A DNA stretch of 26,565 nucleotides from DASPJL01 sp035628645 (lineage in GTDB: Bacteria > Bacteroidota > Bacteroidia > Cytophagales > Cyclobacteriaceae). Below the pieces are notes generated by a model, which worked only from the letters and a program-made list of their open reading frames with translations, searched no databases and was not told the DNA's origin. The stretch covers positions 1 to 26,565 of the forward strand of contig DASPJL010000172.1 in the NCBI GenBank assembly GCA_035628645.1. Reading direction: 5' to 3'. This document shows, piece after piece, positions 7,216 through 15,891 of the stretch. Each line of letters begins with the position of its first letter. Position 1 is the first letter of the stretch. The position numbers were made by a program, and so were the translations under genes.

Positions 7216-9360
7216 ATGCTACCTAAAGTTTATACCAAGACCATAGAATTAAGAGATGGCCGAAAAATATCTATAGAAACCGGAAAATTAGCTAAACAAG
7301 CAGATGGTTCTGTAGTAGTGAGAATGGGAGATACTATGCTTCTTGCAACGGTAGTATCAAACCTTGAAGCAAAAGAAGATATTGATTTCCTTCCTTTATC
7401 AGTTGATTATCAGGAGAAGTTTGCCTCTGCCGGAAAGATACCCGGAGGTTTTTTAAAAAGGGAAGGAAAATTATCAGACTATGAGGTTTTGGTTAGCCGA
7501 CTTGTAGACAGAGCCATAAGACCTTTATTTCCCGACGATTACCATGCAGAAACTCAGGTTAATATCTTTCTGATTTCATCAGATAAGAACGTTTTACCGG
7601 ATGCTTTGGCTGCTTTGGCTGCATCTGCGGCTTTGGCTGTTTCCGACATTCCATTCAATGGTCCTATTTCTGAAGTTAGGGTTGCTCGTGTAAATGGAGA
7701 ATTTGTAGTTAACCCAAACCTGGATCAGTTGGCTCAGGCAGATATAGATCTGATGGTTGGCGCTTCTTATGAAGATATATTAATGGTAGAGGGAGAGATG
7801 TCTGAGGTTTCTGAAGCAGAAATGATCGAGGCAATAAAATTTGCCCATGAGGAAATAAAAATTCAATGTAAAGCTTTAGCGGAGTTTACAAAAGAAGTGG
7901 GCAAGGAAACCAAAAGGACCTACTCCCATGAGAAAAACGATGACACTTTAAAAGAAACGTTAAACAACCTTCTCTATGACAAGGCCTATGCTGTTGCCCG
8001 TGCACTGAATGCGAATAAATCTGAGCGTAGCAATGCATTTAAGTCTGTACTGGAAGATTATTTGGCTTCACTTCCTGAAGATCAGGAAATTGACAAGAGT
8101 TTAGCAAAGAAATATTATCACGATATTCATAAAAAAGCTGCCAGGGATCTGGTTTTGAACGAAGGCTTAAGACTTGATGGTAGAAAAGGCGAAGACATCA
8201 GAGACATATGGTGTGAGGTAGATTATTTGCCAAGCGCTCATGGATCGGCTGTTTTTACGAGAGGAGAAACACAATCCATCACTACAGTGACCTTAGGTAC
8301 AAAGTTAGATGAACAAATACTTGATGCTGCTACCTTCTCAGGTTCCAGTAAATTTATTCTTCATTATAATTTCCCTGGATTTTCAACAGGAGAAGTTAAG
8401 CCCAACAGAGGTCCGGGAAGAAGAGAAGTAGGTCATGGTAACCTTGCTTTAAGGGCATTGAAAAAAGTTTTGCCTAAAGCTGATCAAAATCCTTACACAA
8501 TAAGAGTTGTTTCAGATATTTTGGAATCCAATGGTTCTTCTTCGATGGCAACTGTCTGTGCAGGTACTTTAGCGCTTATGGATGCAGGTATACAAATTGC
8601 CGCACCTGTTTCAGGAATAGCTATGGGATTAATTTCTGATGCAAAAACCGGAAAATATGCGATACTTTCAGACATATTGGGAGATGAGGATCATTTAGGT
8701 GACATGGATTTCAAGGTAACAGGTACTACAAAAGGTATAACTGCCTGCCAGATGGATATGAAAGTTGAAGGATTATCCTATGAAGTATTGTCTCAAGCGT
8801 TACATCAGGCAAAAAAGGGTAGGTTGCATATTCTCAACGAGATAACTAAAGTAATTGAAAAACCAAGGGAAGATCTGAAACCAAATGCACCGCGTTCTGT
8901 CACTTTAAGAATCGAGCGGGAAATGATTGGCGCGGTAATCGGACCTGGTGGAAAGGTAGTACAAGAGATCCAAAAGGAAACTGGCGCTACTATTATAATA
9001 GAGGAAATTGACAACGCCGGAATGGTGAATATTTTTGCTGTGGACAAAGAAGCCATGGAAAAAGCGTTGAAACGAGTAAAAGGAATTGTGGCTATTCCTG
9101 AAGTGGGAGAGGTATATGAAGGAAAAGTGAAGTCAATCATGCCTTTCGGCGCTTTTGTCGAATTTATGCCTGGCAAAGATGGTCTTCTTCATATTTCCGA
9201 AATAAAATGGGATAGATTGGAAAAAATGGAAGGCGTTCTTGAGGTAGGAGAAGAGATAAAAGTGAAACTTGTTGAGGTAGATAAGAAGACCGGAAAATAC
9301 AGACTATCACGCAAGGTTCTGTTGCCAAAGCCTGAAAATAAAACAATTACTAACGAATAA
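7216..9360 (+). CDS. pnp: Polyribonucleotide nucleotidyltransferase (PNPase)
   Basis: A 714-residue protein of normal family length. In order it has: a first RNase PH domain (about residues 10-140, with SVDYQEKFASAGKIPGGF and RAIRPLFP), an all-alpha linker (about 240-310), and the catalytic second RNase PH domain (about 315-545, with FTRGETQ, FPGFSTGE, GHGNLALRAL, and SNGSSSMATVCAGTLALMDAG). A KH domain (IGPGGKVVQEIQKETGA, near 570-630) and a C-terminal S1 domain (GKVKSIMPFGAFVEF, near 633-700) follow. It degrades RNA 3'-5' using phosphate and can add tails in reverse. It sits 88 bases after rpsO, separated by a hairpin, with no clear promoter of its own in the gap, so readthrough from rpsO is likely. 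Confidence 0.97.
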   Translation: MLPKVYTKTIELRDGRKISIETGKLAKQADGSVVVRMGDTMLLATVVSNLEAKEDIDFLPLSVDYQEKFASAGKIPGGFLKREGKLSDYEVLVSRLVDRAIRPLFPDDYHAETQVNIFLISSDKNVLPDALAALAASAALAVSDIPFNGPISEVRVARVNGEFVVNPNLDQLAQADIDLMVGASYEDILMVEGEMSEVSEAEMIEAIKFAHEEIKIQCKALAEFTKEVGKETKRTYSHEKNDDTLKETLNNLLYDKAYAVARALNANKSERSNAFKSVLEDYLASLPEDQEIDKSLAKKYYHDIHKKAARDLVLNEGLRLDGRKGEDIRDIWCEVDYLPSAHGSAVFTRGETQSITTVTLGTKLDEQILDAATFSGSSKFILHYNFPGFSTGEVKPNRGPGRREVGHGNLALRALKKVLPKADQNPYTIRVVSDILESNGSSSMATVCAGTLALMDAGIQIAAPVSGIAMGLISDAKTGKYAILSDILGDEDHLGDMDFKVTGTTKGITACQMDMKVEGLSYEVLSQALHQAKKGRLHILNEITKVIEKPREDLKPNAPRSVTLRIEREMIGAVIGPGGKVVQEIQKETGATIIIEEIDNAGMVNIFAVDKEAMEKALKRVKGIVAIPEVGEVYEGKVKSIMPFGAFVEFMPGKDGLLHISEIKWDRLEKMEGVLEVGEEIKVKLVEVDKKTGKYRLSRKVLLPKPENKTITNE

Positions 9361-9392
9361 TACCAAATATTACAAGCTTCATTAAATTAAGG

Positions 9393-9425
9393 TTTTGACC
9401 CACTAATAAGGAAAATATATATTTG
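9393..9425 (+). promoter_or_regulatory. Promoter of rpoD (TTTTG-N20-TATATTTG)
   Basis: TTTTG at 9393-9397 and TATATTTG at 9418-9425 with a 20-base gap give an exact Bacteroidota -33/-7 match. The box ends 40 bases before the rpoD ATG, the same distance as at rpsO. Confidence 0.8.
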
Positions 9426-9451
9426 TTTATGACTAAAAGTTTATAAACAAA
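9422..9451 (+). repeat. Inverted repeat overlapping the rpoD -7 box
   Basis: TTTGTTTAT (9422-9430) and ATAAACAAA (9443-9451) are perfect 9-base arms with a 12-base spacer. A shorter palindrome GTTTATAAAC sits inside the right half. The left arm contains the TTTG of the -7 box and the repeat covers the predicted transcription start, so it could be an operator or a 5' hairpin of the mRNA. Confidence 0.6.
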
Positions 9452-9465
9452 CATTTTTTGATTTA

Positions 9466-10329
9466 ATGAGACAGCTAAAAATCAGTAAGCAAATTACTAA
9501 CAGGGAAAGTCAGTCGTTGGACAAGTACCTCCAGGAAATTGGAAAAGTAGATTTGCTCTCCGCCGACGAAGAAGTAGAATTAGCAAAGAGAATTAGAGAC
9601 GGGGATCAGCTGGCTCTGGAAAGACTTACAAAAGCCAATCTAAGATTTGTAGTCTCTGTTGCCAAGCAATACCAAAATCAGGGACTATCTCTTGGAGATT
9701 TGATAAATGAAGGAAATCTAGGTTTGATAAAAGCCGCCCAGAGATTTGACGAAACAAGAGGATTCAAATTTATTTCTTATGCGGTGTGGTGGATCAGACA
9801 ATCCATTCTTCAAGCATTGGCTGAGCAATCAAGAATAGTAAGACTACCGCTTAACAGGGTAGGTTCCTTAAATAAAATATCAAAAACATTTTCAGAACTA
9901 GAACAAAAATATGAAAGAGAGCCATCTCCGGATGAACTGGCTGATATATTGGAAATAACTGCCTCCGAGGTAGTAGATACCCTGAAAATTTCCGGTCGCC
10001 ATATCTCTATGGATGCGCCGTTTATTCAGGGAGAGGAAAACAGTTTATTAGATGTTTTGGAAGACCACGATCAGGATAGCCCTGATTCCAATTTAATAAG
10101 TGACTCTCTGCGAAGAGAGGTTCAAAGAGCGCTTTTGACACTGACTCTTAGAGAAGCGGATGTAATCGTTTTTTATTTCGGATTGAATGGGGAGCATTCC
10201 ATGACATTGGAAGAAATAGGAGAGAAGTTTAGCTTGACAAGAGAGCGGGTCCGTCAAATTAAAGAGAAGGCCATTCGAAGACTTCGACATACTTCAAGAA
10301 GTAAAGCCCTAAAGCCATATTTAGGCTAA
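9466..10329 (+). CDS. rpoD: RNA polymerase primary sigma factor, short Bacteroidota type
   Basis: A 287-residue sigma-70 protein without region 1.1, as is normal for the primary sigma factor of the Bacteroidota. Region 1.2 is SLDKYLQEIGKVDLLSADEE. Region 2 includes LRFVVSVAKQYQ, LGDLINEGNLGLIKAAQRFD and the promoter-reading RGFKFISYAVWWIRQSI. Region 3 is LPLNRVGSLNKI onwards. Region 4 has LTLREADVIVFYFG and the helix-turn-helix LEEIGEKFSLTRERVRQIKEKAIRRLR. This factor would read the TTTG/TAnnTTTG promoters found elsewhere in the window, including its own. It is monocistronic: an own promoter lies upstream and a 343-base gap follows. Confidence 0.95.
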   Translation: MRQLKISKQITNRESQSLDKYLQEIGKVDLLSADEEVELAKRIRDGDQLALERLTKANLRFVVSVAKQYQNQGLSLGDLINEGNLGLIKAAQRFDETRGFKFISYAVWWIRQSILQALAEQSRIVRLPLNRVGSLNKISKTFSELEQKYEREPSPDELADILEITASEVVDTLKISGRHISMDAPFIQGEENSLLDVLEDHDQDSPDSNLISDSLRREVQRALLTLTLREADVIVFYFGLNGEHSMTLEEIGEKFSLTRERVRQIKEKAIRRLRHTSRSKALKPYLG

Positions 10330-10672
10330 AAAAACCGTAAGTATCTTTTATTTAAGTTTTACGTTTAGACGTTAGATTTAAAAATTTAGCTTTTGATCCA
10401 GGTCAGAGGGAGGAACCTTTTATTTGGATACTGGCATAAATTTTTTTATTTTGCGAAAATTCTTTTTTTCAAAAAGTATTCAAAAATAACATACCAGTAA
10501 TTTTTTTGAGCTTATTTATTGGTTTTTTAAACCTTTTTTGCTTCAGGAAAAACTTTTGAATACTATTAAAGAATGATAGTGCCTATTTTTTAATAGGAAA
10601 AAAAGAAAATGAATTTAACAGTAACAGCTTGGATTAAAGAAGATTAGTTAAACAAGAAAAACATCTAACTGA
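10330..10672. other. AT-rich intergenic gap without a gene
   Basis: I see no coding frame here. Just after the rpoD stop there is a weak imperfect pairing between CCGTAAG and TTTTACG (near 10337-10370) that could be a poor terminator. A perfect 6-base hairpin CCTATT-TTTT-AATAGG lies at 10582-10597, followed by a run of A. It is badly placed for a terminator and may sit in the leader of the next gene. TTTTATTTTGCG near 10446 resembles a -7 box but is off by one base and far from the next start. Confidence 0.5.
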
Positions 10673-11683
10673 ATGAAAAATATTTCAATTACTTTCATTG
10701 CACTAACATTAATATCTATTCAATCTGTCTTTAGCCAATCCTTTTTCAGAAGTAAGAAACAAAATTCAATTACAATTCCAAAAGTAATTGATATAAGAGT
10801 AGATACGGCGTTAAAATTGCAGCAAAATGACAATCTCTATTTATCAAGAATTGCTGAATTGCCTGATGAATATGACACCGAAAATTTTTATGACGAGGAA
10901 GAAGATGATGAATCAACAGGAGGTGGATATTTGAGTCCTGAAGAAATATCCTCAGAAGAACTTGCCATCGATAGTGCCTGGTTTAAAATGTTCGACTACT
11001 ATTCTGTTTGGGATTCTAAAAATGTCAACCCCTATGGAATAGACGGCAAATCATTTCATGATACCCTCAATATCGTTTTATATGATTCAATGAATAGTTG
11101 GGCTAGCCCTATTAATAGCCAGACAGTTACATCCAAATTTGGCTTTAGAAGGTACAGATGGCATTACGGAACAGATTTGAAGCTTAATGTAGGTGATAGC
11201 GTTAGTTCTGTTTTTGACGGAATTGTCAGGATAGCAAAATACGACAGAAGGGGGTACGGAAATTATGTTTTGATACGACATAATAACGGTTTGGAAACTT
11301 TGTATGGACACTTAAGCAAAACCAACGTGGTTGTAGGACAGGTTGTTAAAGCAGGTGAGGTGATAGGTTTAGGCGGTAATACAGGCAGAAGTACAGGACC
11401 TCATTTACATTTTGAAGTAAGATATCAGGGAAACCCCATAGATCCGGTCCATCTTTTTGATTTCGAGACGGCTTCATTAAATTCTGATCAGTTTACATTG
11501 ACGCCAAGCCACTTCAGTTATTTAAAAGAGGTAAAAAAGGTCCGTTTTCATAAAATCAGAAGAGGAGATACTTTAAGTGAGATCAGCAAACGGTATGGTG
11601 TTTCCATGACTAAAATTTGCAGACTGAACAACATTTCTAAGAGAACAACGCTTAGAGTGGGAAGAAAACTAAGAGTTTATTAA
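10673..11683 (+). CDS. Secreted M23 peptidase with C-terminal LysM domain
   Basis: A 336-residue protein with a signal peptide (cleavage after QSVFSQ). A low-complexity acidic stretch (about residues 64-100, EEEDDE) precedes the domain. The M23 (LytM/NlpD-like) domain has H164-YGT-D168 and H244-L-H246 as zinc ligands, with TLYGHLSK between them. A LysM domain follows at about residues 292-336 (RRGDTLSEISKRYGVS...LRVGRKLRVY). With both metal motifs intact it is probably an active peptidoglycan endopeptidase acting in the periplasm and held to the wall by LysM. A LysM after the M23 domain is common in the Bacteroidota. The bshB1 start is 2 bases after its stop, so the two are cotranscribed, without an obvious functional link. 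Confidence 0.9.
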   Translation: MKNISITFIALTLISIQSVFSQSFFRSKKQNSITIPKVIDIRVDTALKLQQNDNLYLSRIAELPDEYDTENFYDEEEDDESTGGGYLSPEEISSEELAIDSAWFKMFDYYSVWDSKNVNPYGIDGKSFHDTLNIVLYDSMNSWASPINSQTVTSKFGFRRYRWHYGTDLKLNVGDSVSSVFDGIVRIAKYDRRGYGNYVLIRHNNGLETLYGHLSKTNVVVGQVVKAGEVIGLGGNTGRSTGPHLHFEVRYQGNPIDPVHLFDFETASLNSDQFTLTPSHFSYLKEVKKVRFHKIRRGDTLSEISKRYGVSMTKICRLNNISKRTTLRVGRKLRVY

Positions 11684-11685
11684 TA

Positions 11686-12402
11686 GTGAAGCTGGACATA
11701 CTCGTATTTGCTGCACATCCTGATGATGCCGAGCTGGCTTGTTCCGGCACCATTCTTTCCCATATAGCAAAAGGTTATAAGATCGGAATTGTGGACCTGA
11801 CTGTCGGAGAATTGGGCACCAGGGGAAGTGGCCCCTTAAGATTAATAGAGGCACAAGAGGCGGCAAAGATCCTGGGCTTGTCTGTTAGAAAGAATATGAA
11901 TTTCAGGGATGGCTTTTTTCAGGTAGATGAAAGTCATTTACTGGAGCTTGTAAAAGAAATCCGCACCTACCGCCCGGAAATCATTTTCGCCAATGCCATT
12001 GAAGACCGACATCCTGACCATGGAAGAGGAGGTGAAATTATTGAAAGAGCTTGTTTTCTTTCAGGACTTGTAAAGGTGGAAACAGAAGATAATGGGGTGC
12101 CGCAGGAGGCCTGGCGACCAAAATTTGTTTATCATTATATACAGGACCGATACATTAAGCCGGATTTTGTGGTGGACATCACGCCCTTCTTTGACAAAAA
12201 AATAGAAGCAATCAGGGCATTTAAATCACAGTTTTTTGATCCGAGCAATGCCTCTCCCAATACTTACATATCTTCGCCAGAATTTTTGGATTTTATAAGA
12301 GCCAGGGCCGAAGAAATGGGACATTCCATAGGGGTGAAGTATGGTGAAGGATTTACTTCTTATAGAAAAATTGGCGTGGATGATGTATTTTCGCTGAAGT
12401 AA
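11686..12402 (+). CDS. bshB1: Bacillithiol biosynthesis deacetylase BshB1
   Basis: A 238-residue LmbE/PIG-L family deacetylase starting at GTG. The zinc site is seen as AAHPDDAE (H11, D14) and H109-P-D-H112. DLTVGELGTRGS and the C-terminal MGHSIGVKYGEGF are typical of BshB1 rather than of general LmbE proteins. It removes the acetyl group from N-acetylglucosaminyl-malate in the second step of bacillithiol synthesis. BshA and BshC are not in the window. The GTG gives the correct N-terminus (MKLDILVFAAHPDDAE) and lies 2 bases after the M23 stop. It converges with pdxH, with 8 bases between the stops. Confidence 0.93.
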   Translation: MKLDILVFAAHPDDAELACSGTILSHIAKGYKIGIVDLTVGELGTRGSGPLRLIEAQEAAKILGLSVRKNMNFRDGFFQVDESHLLELVKEIRTYRPEIIFANAIEDRHPDHGRGGEIIERACFLSGLVKVETEDNGVPQEAWRPKFVYHYIQDRYIKPDFVVDITPFFDKKIEAIRAFKSQFFDPSNASPNTYISSPEFLDFIRARAEEMGHSIGVKYGEGFTSYRKIGVDDVFSLK

Positions 12403-12410
12403 TTTAGCAA

Positions 12411-13055
12411 TTAAGGCGCTAACCGTTCAATCTTCCAATCTTTATCTTCTTTAGTAAAAACGATCCTGTCGTGAAGACGACTAAGTCTTCCCTGCCAGAA
12501 CTCAATTTTATCAGGCTTCACAAGATATCCTCCCCAGTGCGGCGGTCTGTTTATTTCACCTTTAAACAATGTGGTATACTTTATCACATTACTCTCTAAA
12601 ATTTCCCTGGTTTCGATCACGCTGCTTTGAGAGGACGCCCAGGCGCCGATCTGGCTTCCAATCGGACGGCTTTTAAAATAAGCATCAGAATCTGCTGTTG
12701 AGATTTTTTCGGCTTTGCCTTCTATTCTTACCTGTCTTTCGAGTTCCGGCCAAAAAAAGTCTATGGCTACAAACGGGCAATAGGCAATAGATTTTCCTTT
12801 TTCGCTGTTATAATTAGTAAAAAATATAAAACCATTTTCTCCTACTTCTTTTAATAAAACTATTCTGGAAGTGGGCCTGTTTTGAGAAGAGATGGTGGCA
12901 AGGTTCATTGCGGTGGGTTCATTAACCTGTGAATAGATCGCTTCCTCCAGCCATATTTTAAATTGCTCAATAGGATTTTTAGATATTGAAGTTAAATCTA
13001 ATTGTGCATGTGAATATTCTTTTCTTATATTTCCAATGTTCTTTTCCATGTTCAA
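12411..13055 (-). CDS. pdxH: Pyridoxamine 5'-phosphate oxidase
   Basis: A 214-residue protein of standard length. Family marks are the N-terminal IRKEY, the PTAMNLATISSQNRPTSRIVLLKEV stretch that holds FMN, FFTNYNSEKG, FFWPELERQVRIEG, SRPIGSQIGAWASSQS, PPHWGGYLVKPDKIEFWQG and RLHDR, ending in the conserved RLAP. It oxidises pyridoxamine or pyridoxine phosphate to pyridoxal phosphate with FMN. An alternative ATG two codons inside (MEKNIG) is equally possible. It is divergent from yqgE and convergent with bshB1, so it is transcribed alone. Confidence 0.95.
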   Translation of the reverse strand: MNMEKNIGNIRKEYSHAQLDLTSISKNPIEQFKIWLEEAIYSQVNEPTAMNLATISSQNRPTSRIVLLKEVGENGFIFFTNYNSEKGKSIAYCPFVAIDFFWPELERQVRIEGKAEKISTADSDAYFKSRPIGSQIGAWASSQSSVIETREILESNVIKYTTLFKGEINRPPHWGGYLVKPDKIEFWQGRLSRLHDRIVFTKEDKDWKIERLAP

Positions 13056-13161
13056 AACAGAAATGAATGCAATTTTACGCTTTAAAGTTTAGTTGTCTGT
13101 TTTTTTGGAAATTTTAATGTTATTATTAGTTCGAATTAATTTTTTATTCTAAAATAGGAAT

Positions 13162-13734
13162 ATGTTGGATGATAATTTTTCATTTGAAAAGATAAATAAA
13201 GGGGATATTCTGATTTCTGAGCCATTTCTTCCTGATGCCAATTTTGAGCGTTCTGTTATTTTACTTTGCAGCCACGATGAAACCGGGTCATTGGGATTTG
13301 TAATCAATAAGCCTTCAAAAGTTCAGATTAACCAGGTGGTGGAATCTGAAAAACACATTACGGATTTTGCATATATCGGCGGGCCTGTGGAGCAAAATAC
13401 GCTTCATTTTCTCCATACGTTAGGGGATAAAATTGAAGGCAGTTTACCTGTTCACAATGGCATTTACTGGGGTGGAAACTTTGAACAACTTAGTGAATTG
13501 ATAGCCTTGAAACTTATTAACAGTACGGAATACAGGTTTTTCCTTGGTTACTCAGGCTGGTCTGACGGACAACTGGAGGAAGAACTGAAACAGAAATCGT
13601 GGATTATCTCTAATAAATACAATAATGATCTTTTCGGCTATAAATCGGAAGACCTTTGGAGAATTGTTCTTAAAGACCTGGGAGGCAAATTCAAAATGAT
13701 TTCAAATTATCCTCTGGACCCGCGTTTAAATTAA
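13162..13734 (+). CDS. yqgE: YqgE/AlgH family protein (UPF0301)
   Basis: A 190-residue cytosolic protein with the family opening GDILISEPFLPDANFERSVILLC and the signatures GSLGFVINKP, IGGPVEQNTLHFLH and FFLGYSGWSDGQLEEEL. The biochemical function is not established: AlgH of Pseudomonas was named for an effect on alginate genes, and the fold is known without a proven activity. The upstream gap shared with pdxH (13056-13161) is AT-rich and holds a possible TTTTG -33 at about 13103-13107, but no clean -7 box. Confidence 0.9.
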   Translation: MLDDNFSFEKINKGDILISEPFLPDANFERSVILLCSHDETGSLGFVINKPSKVQINQVVESEKHITDFAYIGGPVEQNTLHFLHTLGDKIEGSLPVHNGIYWGGNFEQLSELIALKLINSTEYRFFLGYSGWSDGQLEEELKQKSWIISNKYNNDLFGYKSEDLWRIVLKDLGGKFKMISNYPLDPRLN

Positions 13735-13748
13735 ACTACTTTCATTAA

Positions 13749-13779
13749 TTTTGTTATATTTATTACTGTTTTAAAATTG
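13749..13779 (+). promoter_or_regulatory. Probable promoter of the DUF349 gene
   Basis: TTTTG (13749-13753) and TAAAATTG (13772-13779) are 18 bases apart. The -7 box has one mismatch to TAnnTTTG. Because the predicted transcript would begin very close to the ATG at 13786, the leader would be almost absent. Confidence 0.4.
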
Positions 13780-13785
13780 CAACCT

Positions 13786-15642
13786 ATGGAAAAAGTTGAT
13801 AGCATGGAAGTTAAAGAAGTAGACAATACACATAATGCAAATGAAAATGTACATGTGCTGGAGTCTGATTCTGATTTTTTACATGAGGACCATTCCCATT
13901 CTTCACATGAAGATACTTTTTCGGAAGAAGAAATTGATTTTCATAAATACTCTAAAAAGGAGCTTCTACATGCCATAGAAGAGCTTCAAAAGGAGAGTAA
14001 CTTTAAGAAAATTGATGCCATTCTAAAGCAAATAAAACCTGTTTTCGATGAACAAAGGGAGAAAGAACGTTTGGAAGCGCTGGATAAATTTATCAAAGAT
14101 GGGGGAGAAGCGGATTCTTTTCATTTCAAAGGTGATGAGTTAACAAACAAGTTTGACAAAGTGTACACTCAGCTCAAGGAAAGGAAGAACAATTACTTTC
14201 ATCAGGCAGAGAAAGACAAAGAAAAGAATCTTCATTTAAAGAATGAATTATTAAATAAGCTCAGGCAATTTGTTGATTCGGAAGAAACTACAGAAAGCAA
14301 TGAAGCCATCCGGCAGATTCAAAAAGATTGGAAAGCAATAGGCTCCGTACCTACCAGCTATAACCGCAACCTTTGGGCCAGCTATCATGCACTTTTGGAC
14401 AGGTTTTACAACAACAGAAGCATTTACTTCGAGTTAAAAGAACTTGACCGAAAGAAAAATTATGAGGCGAAGCTGGAAATAGTGGAGAAGGCAGAAAAAC
14501 TGGATGAGAAAACTTCACTTACTGAAGCGATAAAAGAATTAAATGACCTGCACGAAGAGTACCGGAACATCGGTCCGGTATTAAAGGAGCAGCAAGAAGG
14601 GCTTTGGCAAAAATTTAAAGCGGCTTCTGATAAAGTTTATGCCAAAAGAAAGGTTTTTATCGAGTCACGTAAAAAGGAAGAGGATGAAAACCTGGTTAAG
14701 AAAAAGGAAATCGTAGATTCCCTAAAACAATTTGAAGAATTTGATTCGGACAGGATCAACGCCTGGAACGATAAAACCAAGGAGATATTAGAGATCCAGA
14801 AGAAATGGGAAGCTTTGGGACCTGTTCCCAAAGAAAAAGCCAAAGAAGTCAACAAAGCTTTCTGGGGCGGATTTAAACATTTCTTTCATAATAAAAACAT
14901 CTTTTTCAAAAAACTGGAAGCTTCAAGAGAGGCAAACCTGAAACAGAAGCAGGAGTTGTGCGAACAGGCAGAACAGCTTCAGGATAGTGAAGATTATGGA
15001 AATACGGCTCAGAAGTTAAAGGACCTGCAAGCCAAGTGGAAAACCATTGGGCATGTTCCTGAAAAATTCAGGGATCAGATCTATGAAAGGTTTAAGAAAG
15101 CCTGTGATGTCTTTTTTGAACATAAAAGAAGCAGCCTTAAAGGCAACAATAAAGAGCAGGAAGAAAATTATGACAGAAAGGTAAAAGTATGCGAAGCGCT
15201 CGAACAATTTGCTGAAAATAGCCCTGAAGACATCGGTATCCTTGAAAAATACCAGGACGACTGGAATCAGATTGGATTTGTGCCTTTAAATAAAAAAGCG
15301 GCAATAGAGGAAAGATTTCAAAAAGCTTCCGATAAATTCCTTGACAACCTTCAAAACATAAGTGAAGACGACAAGGAGAAGATAAAAATAATGTTGGAAG
15401 TAAATGCCTTGAGAAATTCTCCGTCCGGTCATAAAAAGTTATTCAAGAAAGAGCAGATGTTAAGGAAAAAAATATCCGAAGTAGAAAGTAATATTTCTAC
15501 CTGGAAAAATAACATAGAGTTTTTTGCAAATTCAAAGAATGCCAATCAGTTAAAGGATGAGTTTAATGAGAAAATAGAAAGCGCATCTCAGGAGCTTGCC
15601 CACTTAAAATCACAGTTGAGCACGTTGACAAAACTTTCCTAA
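13786..15642 (+). CDS. DUF349 protein with five repeats
   Basis: A 618-residue highly charged cytosolic protein. ATG 13786 is preferred over an in-frame TTG at 13777, which lies inside the -7 box. An acidic, His-rich N-terminal tail (about residues 1-55) is followed by helical DUF349 repeats. Five copies of the core W-x3-G-x-V-P or its variant are visible near residues 182, 260, 340, 418 and 493 (WKAIGSVP, YRNIGPVL, WEALGPVP, WKTIGHVP, WNQIGFVP). Each is followed by a long helix ending in a basic stretch. A C-terminal coiled coil (about 560-618) closes the protein. DUF349 proteins are universal in the Bacteroidota but have no agreed function; a nucleic-acid or scaffold role is only a guess. 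It stands between yqgE and tRNA-Thr. Confidence 0.85.
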   Translation: MEKVDSMEVKEVDNTHNANENVHVLESDSDFLHEDHSHSSHEDTFSEEEIDFHKYSKKELLHAIEELQKESNFKKIDAILKQIKPVFDEQREKERLEALDKFIKDGGEADSFHFKGDELTNKFDKVYTQLKERKNNYFHQAEKDKEKNLHLKNELLNKLRQFVDSEETTESNEAIRQIQKDWKAIGSVPTSYNRNLWASYHALLDRFYNNRSIYFELKELDRKKNYEAKLEIVEKAEKLDEKTSLTEAIKELNDLHEEYRNIGPVLKEQQEGLWQKFKAASDKVYAKRKVFIESRKKEEDENLVKKKEIVDSLKQFEEFDSDRINAWNDKTKEILEIQKKWEALGPVPKEKAKEVNKAFWGGFKHFFHNKNIFFKKLEASREANLKQKQELCEQAEQLQDSEDYGNTAQKLKDLQAKWKTIGHVPEKFRDQIYERFKKACDVFFEHKRSSLKGNNKEQEENYDRKVKVCEALEQFAENSPEDIGILEKYQDDWNQIGFVPLNKKAAIEERFQKASDKFLDNLQNISEDDKEKIKIMLEVNALRNSPSGHKKLFKKEQMLRKKISEVESNISTWKNNIEFFANSKNANQLKDEFNEKIESASQELAHLKSQLSTLTKLS

Positions 15643-15662
15643 CGGATTTTTATTGGAATAAA

Positions 15663-15693
15663 TTTGCAGAAATGAATTGTTCTCCTATTTTTG
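15663..15693 (+). promoter_or_regulatory. Promoter of tRNA-Thr (TTTG-N19-TATTTTTG)
   Basis: TTTG at 15663-15666 and TATTTTTG at 15686-15693 are 19 bases apart, an exact Bacteroidota -33/-7 pair. It ends 30 bases before the mature tRNA. Confidence 0.8.
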
Positions 15694-15723
15694 CAACACT
15701 TTTTTAGAAAACAAATAAAAAAG

Positions 15724-15796
<73 letters not shown>

Positions 15797-15801
15797 CAAA
15801 T

Positions 15802-15840
15802 AAAAAGCCACTTAAAAGATAAAACTTTAAGTGGCTTTTT
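15802..15840 (+). terminator. Strong rho-independent terminator after tRNA-Thr
   Basis: Perfect 15-base arms AAAAAGCCACTTAAA (15802-15816) and TTTAAGTGGCTTTTT (15826-15840) enclose a 9-base loop. The stem ends in a run of T, and the A-run on the other side makes it usable in both directions. Confidence 0.95.
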
Positions 15841-15891
15841 ATTTGCATAACAATTTACACAAACATTTTTTCCGGCAAAAAAAGATGAACT

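Noticed and set aside
8805..9176. 123-residue minus-strand ORF inside pnp
   Set aside because: It lies wholly opposite the KH and S1 domains of pnp and has Ser/Ile-rich shadow composition.
10582..10597. Terminator CCTATT-TTTT-AATAGG
   Set aside because: Only a 6-base A/T-rich stem followed by A rather than T, and it is over 250 bases after rpoD; left as a weak hairpin.
13777..13785. TTG start for the DUF349 gene
   Set aside because: The TTG is part of the likely -7 box, and an ATG follows three codons later.
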